From JAGWAC01 sp038046265 (lineage in GTDB: Archaea; Nanobdellota; Nanobdellia; SCGC-AAA011-G17; JACPIM01), in NCBI GenBank assembly GCA_038046265.1, contig JBBSWN010000011.1:1-7820 (forward strand): DNA of 7,820 nucleotides, read 5' to 3'. Under the pieces are notes generated by a model that saw only the letters and a program-made list of their open reading frames with translations, had not been told where the DNA came from and ran no database searches. The position numbers were made by a program, and so were the translations under genes. Positions 1 through 5,992 of the stretch are shown here, piece by piece (position 1 is the first letter of the stretch; each line of letters begins with the position of its first letter).

Positions 1-3000
1 TCATTTAATACATCATCAATGTACAAGGTGCAGTTAGACACTGTTGCTGTTGTGGAAACATTATAAGTAAAGTTAATGTAAACTGTGTTTTCAATTGAGT
101 TGTTGTTTGGACCCCACAAACTTACAGCTGGAATTGGTGCAGGCGGATCTAAAGTAAACTGGAACTTTGCAGGATTACTTGTGTTACCTGATGAATCTGT
201 TGCATTTGCTTTCCAGAAATAAGTTGTGAATGATAAGTTAATTAAGTTAGAGATTTCTGTTTGTGACAAGGATCTGTTCCAGACTGCTACTTCATCTATT
301 GAACCATTAAAGTAACCATAACCACCATAACCAATAAATAGATTGCTTGTGTTTTGCTCTATAGTCATGTTAATATGCTTTGTATTTTCTAATATTCCGT
401 TAATGTATAATAACATTGTAGTGCCGTTATATGTTGCTGCAACATGATACCATCTATTTTTTGTCCATGTTGTTGTTGAGGAATTTATATACTCTATATT
501 ATCAAAATAGTAGATTGTGTCTTTGTATGAACTCGATATGCCAGCAGATTCGGCCATGTACAATCTTCCATTAAAAACTTCCATAGTCCATATATTAGTT
601 CCATTGCCATTGTAAAATGGTTCAGTTGTTGAGGTATTCCATTCATTCCAGTCACATACTGTTTTATCACCTGTTGAGTTTACTGTTGGATTACAAACAT
701 AGACATCTGCATCCTCACCATCACTTCCCTGACCAGCGTACAATCTTCCATTAAATGCTTTTAATACTCTTATTATGTCACCACTACTAGTACCATCAAA
801 AGTTTTATTCCATTCATTCCAGTCACATACAGTATCATCTCCTGTTGTATTCCAGTCAGGGTCACATCTATATACATCTCCACCACCATTAGCTGGACCA
901 ATACCAGCATATAATTTTCCATTAAATTCCTCTAAAGCTGGCACTGAATCTACGCTATTAATATCATGATTTAAGAACATTGAAAGATTCCACTCGTTCT
1001 GGTCACATTCTCTTAGACCTTCTCCTAAATTTGTTGAATTTAATTCAGGATTACAATATACTATCATGGCTCCAGTAGAACCAGTAGTATCCACTCCAGC
1101 ATATAATTTTTTATTATATTCTTTGAAAACAAAAACATTTTCAAAATTTGAATTATAAGATCTTCTCCAATCTCCTGTATCACATATAAATGGATCGCCT
1201 GTTTGATTTGGGGAACACAAGTAAATATCTCCTGCCCCTTCATCTCCTGATGCATTATTTCCAGTGCCGGCATATAGTTTTCCATTGTAAGGATACAAAG
1301 ACAATACTTCTTTTGTAGAACTGTTGAAAGAAAGAGCCCAATCATTTCTGCTTCCAGTAGTATCTTCACATGCTGTCAGATTTCCTGTGTTATTTGCGTG
1401 GCAAACCCATACTTCCCCTTCACTTCCTGATCCACTAGGACCAGAAGACTCTCCAAATCCAAGATATAAATGACCATTAAAAGATGCCATGGCTTTAAAA
1501 TTTTCACGCGTTGAAGAATTAAAAGAAAGGAACCATTCATCTTTATCACATACTGTGTCATCTCCTGTTGTGTTATAATCTGGAATACAAATATATGTTC
1601 TTGATATTTCTCCAAATGATCCGCCTGCTGCAGAAGCATATAAATATCCATTATGAGACTGCAATTTATCATATCTAGCAAACCCTCCTGTGCCATTTCT
1701 TACTTGAGTCCAATTTGAATTAGAGGCATTGTTTAACTTGAAATTTAAAGAGCCTTTTGCATAGTCAAAATAAAGAGCATAATCCCCATTATCAATAATT
1801 GTTTGGGAAGAAATATTAGAGTAAGTTGCTGAATAATTTGTAAAGTTATAGTCTAATTTAAACCATGCTGCTAAAGTTATGTTTTGAGTTATTTGAAGAG
1901 AGGTTGGATATGCAGAGGAATTTTGAACAGTAATGAAGTTATTTATGCCGTTAAAAACAGCTGACAAGCCAAATCTACCTGACTGATTTGTAAATGCATA
2001 TTGAGAAGAGTTCCATCTTACATATGTGCCATTATTTAATGCACTTGTCCTGCTGTAATCCAAAACATGAGTATCATTTTCATATGTTGAACTGTTTAAT
2101 GGAGATGAGGCATTATCAAGATGGTACAACAAGACTACGCTGTCTGTTCCATTTGGTTTTATCGGCAAGGCTGAGACATTTATAGATATGTTATTTATTG
2201 TAGAACTAAGAACTGAAAAGTTAATTAACAGAACATTGTTTAAATCTAGATTTGATGAATTTCCAACAAAGAGTATTAATTTTGCAATTGGGCTTGTACC
2301 TACTTCTGCTGTTATATTTACTATTTGGGAATTTAATGAGGTAGCTGTCGAAGCATTTGCTGGAGCTACTAAAGTAGTATTCAAGCCAGTAGCCAGATTA
2401 TAAGCATATTTTGTTATATTGCCAAAAGTAAATTGCAAGGAATGCTTGCCTCTTGTTAATACTTTTGAGGTTTCTCTAGCAGTTTCATTGCACTGATAAT
2501 TTTGTATAAATACTGAGTTGTCTATCCATTCATAATTTTTTATTTCATTTCCACATTTTACTTCCAGGAATTTTAAGTCGTAGTTTTCATTTATATTTGA
2601 CCAGAATGTTCCATTAAATGCTGAAATTGTTAAATTTGCTGTTCCTGTTGTTGTAAATTCTACTGTCCAGTTACCCCCTATTTCTGGATAACTTTGTATA
2701 TTCAATATTAACAATGATATTTCTACTGAGAAGTTTTGCTCTGACAATTCAGGAGTAATCCAATATAGCTTGTCAATTAAATTGTTGCTGTTTACATCTT
2801 CGAAAGTTACATTGTATAAATAATTATTTGTGATTTCTGTTTTGCTATTGTTAATAAAATGATAAAGATGTATTTGGTCTTTTTCTGATTCTGGTATCTC
2901 GGTAAATGACAAAATATTTTTATAATGAAGCTCTGAATCTGATTTTATAGTAATGTCTTTTACTTTTAAATCAGGTAATTCAGTTAGGTTAGATTCTATT

Positions 3001-4073
3001 GAATAAGGGGCTTTTGTTTTATAGGATACTTCAATTTTTGTTTCATTTAACTCATCTATTTCTATAACTTTTGATAAGGAAGCTATTCCAAACCTGTTTT
3101 TTAATTTAGCCTGCTCTTTCAAACCATCAGATTCATTTACAATTTTTTCAACAAGTATATTTGCCGACTCTATTGGAAGCTCGATTGTCTTGTTTCTTGT
3201 TACTAATTTCCACTCTACTGGCTTGTTTAACTCTGCTTTTACTTGAATTAGTTCTTCATTAAAATCTTCAACTGAGTTGTTTTCAGTTATTTGTGACTTA
3301 GTTTCCTCTAAGCTAAAGCCTGGCTGCTGAATTATGGTTGTATAATTAAAATCAGATATTTTTACAATTAAGCTACCTTTTATTTCGACTATTAAGCTTG
3401 AATTTATTATTTCCAGGCTATCGCATGTTTCAAGACAAATTTCTGAAAATTCGTATGTATTTTTCTCAATAACAGGCTGGATTGAAAATGCGTCAGATGC
3501 CTTATTTTCCAGATTTTCCTCTGTCTGACTAGAAATACTTGATTGACTAAGATTCAACAATTCAGTGTCCATCACTAAATAATTATCTAAGTAAATTTTA
3601 GCTGAACCATCCCCTTCTAATGATCCTGACAGCCTTAGACTTGATATGTTTTTACCTATAGAGATTGTGTTATTAGACTCTAGTACAAGTTCAGCATCTA
3701 GAACAGACAATCCTGTTATTGTAAGATCTAGTGTGAAAAAAGTTATAACAAATAGGATGGTTAATAAGACTAAAATAACATTCTTTTCTATATAAACTCT
3801 GTCAGAACCATTTATCCTTGCATTTACAGTATAAAGATGTTTTTGAAGACTATCAAGATGCCTGGAATTATTATTTATCCAATAAGTAAATGACTTTTTA
3901 TTCAAGAGTTTCTTTAAAGAAGAATCATATTTTTTATAGGATATTTTACTATTACTAAACAGCTTATTTAGTTTTGATACTTTATTTATTGTTGTTTTTC
4001 TCTGCTTAGCTATTTTATTTATATTCCTAATTAATCTAAACTTCTCTTTTTTAAGCTTCTTTAGATTATGCAT
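1..4073 (-). CDS. giant membrane-anchored surface protein, LamG domain with inserted beta-propeller (partial, C-terminus off window)
   Basis: Reading the reverse complement from the ATG at 4073-4071 gives about 1,357 codons without a stop, so the gene continues past the left edge. Residues 1-95 are Lys/Arg-rich with no signal peptide. A single hydrophobic helix follows at about 98-116 (NVILVLLTILFVITFF). Residues 170-450 contain patterns I associate with Woesearchaeota/Pacearchaeota surface proteins (ICLETCDSLEI, NKPVEWKLV, NSNNLIDKLYWITPELS). About 465-557 is a beta domain with two Cys (GNWTVEFTTTGTANLTI ... GKHSLQFTFGN). About 643-790 is the first half of a LamG jelly roll (LLYHLDN, GRFGLSAVFNG, ITLAAWFK). 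About 799-1203 is a seven-repeat propeller, 1203-1277 the second LamG half (WYHVAATYNG, GSIDEVAVWNRSLS), then Ig/FN3-like sequence. Dense NxS/T sequons suggest N-glycosylation outside the cell. A weak CAGGTG ribosome site lies 11 nt before the ATG. The start overlaps the upstream HTH gene by 8 bp. Likely role is adhesion or glycan binding (inference). Confidence 0.9.
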   Translation of the reverse strand, partial: MHNLKKLKKEKFRLIRNINKIAKQRKTTINKVSKLNKLFSNSKISYKKYDSSLKKLLNKKSFTYWINNNSRHLDSLQKHLYTVNARINGSDRVYIEKNVILVLLTILFVITFFTLDLTITGLSVLDAELVLESNNTISIGKNISSLRLSGSLEGDGSAKIYLDNYLVMDTELLNLSQSSISSQTEENLENKASDAFSIQPVIEKNTYEFSEICLETCDSLEIINSSLIVEIKGSLIVKISDFNYTTIIQQPGFSLEETKSQITENNSVEDFNEELIQVKAELNKPVEWKLVTRNKTIELPIESANILVEKIVNESDGLKEQAKLKNRFGIASLSKVIEIDELNETKIEVSYKTKAPYSIESNLTELPDLKVKDITIKSDSELHYKNILSFTEIPESEKDQIHLYHFINNSKTEITNNYLYNVTFEDVNSNNLIDKLYWITPELSEQNFSVEISLLILNIQSYPEIGGNWTVEFTTTGTANLTISAFNGTFWSNINENYDLKFLEVKCGNEIKNYEWIDNSVFIQNYQCNETARETSKVLTRGKHSLQFTFGNITKYAYNLATGLNTTLVAPANASTATSLNSQIVNITAEVGTSPIAKLILFVGNSSNLDLNNVLLINFSVLSSTINNISINVSALPIKPNGTDSVVLLYHLDNASSPLNSSTYENDTHVLDYSRTSALNNGTYVRWNSSQYAFTNQSGRFGLSAVFNGINNFITVQNSSAYPTSLQITQNITLAAWFKLDYNFTNYSATYSNISSQTIIDNGDYALYFDYAKGSLNFKLNNASNSNWTQVRNGTGGFARYDKLQSHNGYLYASAAGGSFGEISRTYICIPDYNTTGDDTVCDKDEWFLSFNSSTRENFKAMASFNGHLYLGFGESSGPSGSGSEGEVWVCHANNTGNLTACEDTTGSRNDWALSFNSSTKEVLSLYPYNGKLYAGTGNNASGDEGAGDIYLCSPNQTGDPFICDTGDWRRSYNSNFENVFVFKEYNKKLYAGVDTTGSTGAMIVYCNPELNSTNLGEGLRECDQNEWNLSMFLNHDINSVDSVPALEEFNGKLYAGIGPANGGGDVYRCDPDWNTTGDDTVCDWNEWNKTFDGTSSGDIIRVLKAFNGRLYAGQGSDGEDADVYVCNPTVNSTGDKTVCDWNEWNTSTTEPFYNGNGTNIWTMEVFNGRLYMAESAGISSSYKDTIYYFDNIEYINSSTTTWTKNRWYHVAATYNGTTMLLYINGILENTKHINMTIEQNTSNLFIGYGGYGYFNGSIDEVAVWNRSLSQTEISNLINLSFTTYFWKANATDSSGNTSNPAKFQFTLDPPAPIPAVSLWGPNNNSIENTVYINFTYNVSTTATVSNCTLYIDDVLN
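465..1680 (-). repeat. seven tandem beta-propeller (Kelch-like) repeats within the surface protein
   Basis: Seven copies of a roughly 57-63 residue unit are marked by a (F/Y)NGxLYxG motif. Motif positions are near 1652, 1470, 1280, 1110, 917, 746 and 566. The first six units continue with a YxC strand and a second Cys before an EW or DW, as in VYRCDP then TVCDWNEW. The seventh lacks both Cys and runs into LamG sequence. The spacing and strand-like motifs fit blades of a seven-bladed propeller. The fold assignment is an inference from the pattern. Confidence 0.75.
635..830 (-). repeat. 25-nt perfect direct repeat in propeller blades 5 and 6
   Basis: The 25 bases at 635-659 and at 806-830 are identical, 171 bp (57 codons) apart; both encode the VCDWNEWN turn. 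A second identical stretch of 18 bases occurs at 558-575 and 738-755 (FNGRLY). Identity at DNA level points to a fairly recent blade duplication or to gene conversion among blades. Confidence 0.85.
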
Positions 4074-4515
4074 TTTTCTTTAAGCACCTGCTATAAATAG
4101 TCCAAACAGTCCTATCATCACGTTTTAACAAAACAGCAATATTATGATAAGAAAGCTTTTCAGTTTCTTTCATGTATTTTACAATTGATTCTAGAACAGA
4201 TAATTTAAGGTTGGAAAAAACAGAAATTGGGACTGAATATTCAGACTTTGCATCTAATTTATTTTTAAATCTTTTATTGGAGTTTTTGTATGTAAAAACG
4301 ATTTGGCTTTTTGTCCTAAAAAGGTGCTTGGCAATTACATCAAAAGAAAGATTGAGATTGTCTTTCATGTATTTTACAATTGATTCCAGTGGGCTTAATA
4401 CTTCATTAAATATTGAAACTGGTATCGAAATTTCCTTTTCACCAGGAAGTTTTTGAATATCTTTACTTTTGAGATTGTATTTTTGGTTAAGAAAATCAAG
4501 AAATTCATTAAACAA
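4066..4515 (-). CDS. tandem helix-turn-helix DNA-binding protein
   Basis: A 149-residue protein consisting mostly of two copies of one domain. Residues 31-83 read IPVSIF...LESIVKYMKDNLNLSFDVIAKHLFRTKSQIVFTYKN. Residues 95-147 read VPISVF...LESIVKYMKETEKLSYHNIAVLLKRDDRTVWTIYSR. The LSxxxIAxLLxRxxxTVWTxYxR pattern resembles a sigma region 4-type HTH, so a role as a sequence-specific transcription regulator is likely; I do not recognise a named family. No ATG or GTG is available in frame. The start used here is a TTG without a ribosome site. An ATT at 4569-4567, in frame and 18 codons upstream, sits 7 nt after a good Shine-Dalgarno and could be the true start. The stop overlaps the ATG of the surface protein gene, implying translational coupling. 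The repeat array just upstream suggests autoregulation. Confidence 0.8.
   Translation of the reverse strand: MFNEFLDFLNQKYNLKSKDIQKLPGEKEISIPVSIFNEVLSPLESIVKYMKDNLNLSFDVIAKHLFRTKSQIVFTYKNSNKRFKNKLDAKSEYSVPISVFSNLKLSVLESIVKYMKETEKLSYHNIAVLLKRDDRTVWTIYSRCLKKNA
4166..4386 (-). repeat. internal duplication in the tandem-HTH gene (26-nt perfect repeat)
   Basis: Bases 4166-4191 and 4361-4386 are identical over 26 nt, 195 bp (65 codons) apart. They encode the LESIVKYMK helix of each HTH repeat. The rest of the two domains has diverged, so this helix is either under strong constraint or has been homogenised. Confidence 0.9.
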
Positions 4516-4576
4516 TTCGTCTTTTGTAAAATTGTTAATGTTTATTTTTTTAGGATTAGGATGTGAAATAAGAAAA

Positions 4577-4584
4577 CACCTCTC
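4577..4584 (-). promoter_or_regulatory. Shine-Dalgarno GAGAGGTG before a possible ATT start
   Basis: On the minus strand GAGAGGTG matches the archaeal consensus GGAGGTG well. It is followed after 7 nt by ATT (4569-4567), which is in frame with the tandem-HTH protein. No ATG, GTG or TTG lies at the right distance. This would make ATT the start codon; the alternative is initiation at TTG 4515, which has no ribosome site. Confidence 0.45.
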
Positions 4585-4737
4585 TTGTAAGTATAAGTGA
4601 ATATATGTAAGTATTAATGTATGTATATTCTAAACTTGAATTTGTAAGTATCATTAGAATATATGTAAGTAAAATCGTATATAAATCTTTAGATTTGTAA
4701 GTATAATCTATATATATGTAAGTATTTTAGTAAGTAT
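4585..4737. repeat. array of seven TGTAAGTAT repeats in three 20-21 bp pairs plus one
   Basis: TGTAAGTAT or a near copy begins at 4586, 4606, 4643, 4664, 4696, 4717 and 4729, all in the same orientation (the last is AGTAAGTAT, the fourth lacks the final T). Steps are 20, 37, 21, 32, 21 and 12 bp. The first three pairs share a larger unit: (T)TTGTAAGTAT, an AT spacer, then TATATGTAAGTA. The array lies in the AT-rich gap between the tandem-HTH gene and the ATPase gene and covers the probable promoter of the HTH-surface protein operon. It is best read as an operator array; an iteron-type origin is the alternative. Apart from this array, the weak hairpin at 4758-4778 and the HTH gene's leader, I see nothing else in the 4516-4783 gap. 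Confidence 0.8.
4620..4629 (-). promoter_or_regulatory. possible TATA box of the HTH-surface protein operon
   Basis: The minus strand reads AATATACATA here. A start about 25 nt downstream would fall near 4597, just before the GAGAGGTG ribosome site. Repeat pair 1 would then cover the transcription start and pair 2 would lie directly upstream of the box. The whole region is AT-rich, so the exact box is uncertain. Confidence 0.3.
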
Positions 4738-4757
4738 TAACATAAGAACTAATTTAT

Positions 4758-4778
4758 GACTTATTAAGACATTAAGTC
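4758..4778 (-). terminator. weak AT hairpin after the ATPase gene
   Basis: GACTTA at 4758-4763 pairs with TAAGTC at 4773-4778 around a 9-nt loop, beginning 6 nt past the ATPase stop codon. The stem is short, so its role as a terminator is uncertain. Confidence 0.25.
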
Positions 4779-4783
4779 AGAAA

Positions 4784-5689
4784 CTAAATTTTAGATGAAC
4801 TGTATATTTTTGGCCTTTTGTGGGATATTATTTTAACCAAGTTTTTCTGCATTAACTTGCTTAACTGCTTTCCGACACTTCCTTCTGTTGTACTCAAAAG
4901 TTCAGCCAGTTCTTGAGAAGTTTTGTTTGTCTGTTTTAATATTTTTAATATGTTTTCTTCCATTGGACTTAAGGAGTCTGTTTTTGTTTCTTCTTCTGGT
5001 CTTATTCTTAAGACATACTGCACATCATTAATGTTAATTTCTTTTTTTCCCTTCATGTTTATGCATATGTTTTCACAATTTTCAAGAATTTTTCTAGGTA
5101 AATAATTTGATTTTTCAGCAATAAAAGTAATTGCTCCTTCTGTAAAAGGGCAGAACTTTCCACATCTTTTTTTTATAAAATCAAAAGCAACCTCTTCTTT
5201 TAAACTGGTTAATTTTACTATTCTATGCCCGACCCTGTTTCTAAAACTCTCTGGAATATCTGCTTCTTCACCTGCCTGGGCAAACACTATACTTTTAATC
5301 CTGTTTTCATCAAAATGCAATTTTAAAGCATGCCTGAATTCTTCATTTGTAACAGCTGATTCATCTAAAAGAAAAACTGTATTTTTTGGAAATTCCAATC
5401 CTAACAATCTTCTGGAAAATTTAGTGTGGTCATAAAGAAATTTTTGAATACTAAAATTTTTATCTATTGTTTCCATATTTAAATAAACTGGGAAATGCTT
5501 TCGTATATTGTTTTCAACCCACTTTAATAAACTGGTTTTTCCTGCACCTGGATTACCAATTAGAAAACAGATATCGCCACTAGAGATAAAATTAACTAGT
5601 TTTTCTCTTTCAGCATCATAACCAATTATATCTGGGCTAGGTTTTATTGTGAAAGGATTAAACTTCCAGCCATATTCCTTGTACCACAT
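4784..5689 (-). CDS. AAA+ ATPase with C-terminal winged helix (ExeA/Cdc6-like)
   Basis: A 301-residue protein. The N-terminus YGWKFNPFTIKPSPD resembles the opening of ExeA/Orc-type ATPases. Walker A is GNPGAGKT (residues 45-52) and Walker B is VFLLDE (105-110). A sensor-1-like strand SIVFAQAG lies near 133-140, and a sensor-2-like YLPRKILENC near 196-205. Residues 240-301 form a winged helix-turn-helix (LSPMEENILKILKQTNKTSQELAELL ... LSKLMQKNLVKI). It should bind and hydrolyse ATP and bind DNA in the cytoplasm. It is shorter than my recollection of typical Orc1/Cdc6 (about 370-400 residues), so a regulator or a divergent initiator are both possible. It is transcribed toward the repeat array and divergently from the tRNA. 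A TATA-like box 27 nt before the ATG suggests a leaderless transcript. Confidence 0.8.
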   Translation of the reverse strand: MWYKEYGWKFNPFTIKPSPDIIGYDAEREKLVNFISSGDICFLIGNPGAGKTSLLKWVENNIRKHFPVYLNMETIDKNFSIQKFLYDHTKFSRRLLGLEFPKNTVFLLDESAVTNEEFRHALKLHFDENRIKSIVFAQAGEEADIPESFRNRVGHRIVKLTSLKEEVAFDFIKKRCGKFCPFTEGAITFIAEKSNYLPRKILENCENICINMKGKKEININDVQYVLRIRPEEETKTDSLSPMEENILKILKQTNKTSQELAELLSTTEGSVGKQLSKLMQKNLVKIISHKRPKIYSSSKI

Positions 5690-5711
5690 TGTGATCTTTT
5701 TATAGAGTTTT

Positions 5712-5719
5712 TATTTAAT
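5712..5719 (-). promoter_or_regulatory. TATA box of the ATPase gene
   Basis: The minus strand reads TTAAATAA, centred about 27 nt upstream of the ATG at 5689. This is the spacing expected of a leaderless archaeal mRNA. Confidence 0.5.
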
Positions 5720-5760
5720 AAGGATAATTGTAATAGAATATTAATTTGTTAAACAATAGA

Positions 5761-5768
5761 TTTAAATA
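5761..5768 (+). promoter_or_regulatory. TATA box of the tRNA-Pro gene
   Basis: TTTAAATA lies upstream of the tRNA. A start 25-27 nt from its centre falls at about 5790-5792, on the GGG at 5791-5793. The contiguous tRNA body begins only at 5847, so there is an unexpected 50-60 nt between predicted start and tRNA. Confidence 0.5.
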
Positions 5769-5846
5769 TAGTTTTTAATGAATTTTTATTGGGTTGAAGT
5801 AAGCCTATAGGATGGGACTTTTAAACTTAAATGTTGAAAGCATTTT

Positions 5847-5940
5847 GCCGTAGGCTAGCTTGGTTTAGACTTCGAGGTTTGGGACCTTGCGACCCAGGAT
5901 AGCTCTCATAGCTATGGGAATTCAAATCCTGGCGGCCTCA
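5847..5940 (+). tRNA. tRNA-Pro(UGG), interrupted in the T-arm and lacking contiguous positions 1-3
   Basis: The anticodon loop TTTGGGA (5878-5884) carries anticodon TGG (5880-5882) on a 5-bp stem CGAGG/CCTTG. A four-base variable region precedes T-stem strand CCAGG (5894-5898). Its partner CCTGG (5928-5932) follows a normal T-loop TTCAAAT (5921-5927), but 22 extra bases (5899-5920) lie between CCAGG and the loop. The 3' acceptor strand CGGCCTC plus discriminator A ends at 5940 with no encoded CCA. GCCG (5847-5850) pairs with CGGC, but the three preceding bases TTT cannot pair with CTC. Joining an upstream GGG to GCCG would restore a 7-bp acceptor with one G-U pair and a 75-nt tRNA. The D-stem is also imperfect (G-U, G-C, C-A, U-G). 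It may be an intron-containing functional gene or a decayed copy. Confidence 0.8.
5899..5920 (+). other. 22-nt insert between tRNA positions 53 and 54 (candidate noncanonical intron)
   Basis: The insert begins with a self-complementary hairpin, ATAGCT (5899-5904) with AGCTAT (5910-5915) around CTCAT, followed by GGGAA. It stacks directly on the T-stem. I could not draw a canonical bulge-helix-bulge across its ends, which weakens the intron reading. An alternative fold is CCAGGAT/ATCCTGG enclosing TCTCAT/ATGGGA. Confidence 0.5.
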
Positions 5941-5951
5941 GCCTTTTAATT
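5941..5951 (+). terminator. T-rich stretch after the tRNA
   Basis: GCCTTTTAATT immediately follows the tRNA. A short T tract is what archaeal RNA polymerase usually needs to terminate, but the run is brief and the rpl37ae promoter begins only a few bases on. Confidence 0.3.
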
Positions 5952-5957
5952 TAAATC

Positions 5958-5971
5958 AAAAGCTTTTTAAA
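5958..5971 (+). promoter_or_regulatory. promoter box of the rpl37ae operon
   Basis: AAAAGCTTTTTAAA ends 21 nt before the rpl37ae ATG. Its TTTTTAAA part is centred about 25 nt from the ATG, as expected for leaderless transcription. The same 14 bases recur before the ZPR1-like gene. Confidence 0.6.
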
Positions 5972-5992
5972 CGAATTTAAAAGTTTAAAAAT

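Noticed and set aside
1064..1696. Two minus-strand reading frames of about 100 residues (1064-1369 and 1376-1696)
   Set aside because: They lie in another frame inside the giant surface gene, whose frame is continuous and carries clear domain repeats.
775..2403. Small plus-strand reading frames opposite the surface gene
   Set aside because: They have low-complexity translations and no ribosome sites, and the opposite strand is fully coding.
4172..4456. Plus-strand frame with a repeated MYFTIDS motif
   Set aside because: The repeat is the antisense image of the duplicated HTH helix on the minus strand.
4585..4737. CRISPR-like array
   Set aside because: Repeats are only 9 bp, with steps varying from 12 to 37 bp, in simple AT sequence and with no cas genes nearby.
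5814..5816. Second GGG as the missing tRNA 5' exon
   Set aside because: Not excluded, but the GGG at 5791 fits the TATA-to-start distance better; neither shows a canonical splice motif.
5890..5932. Long variable arm (Ser/Leu-type tRNA) instead of an insert
   Set aside because: The anticodon is TGG and the T-stem CCAGG/CCTGG is perfect only when the 22 bases lie inside the T-arm; a T-stem placed next to the loop leaves position 53 unpaired with C61.
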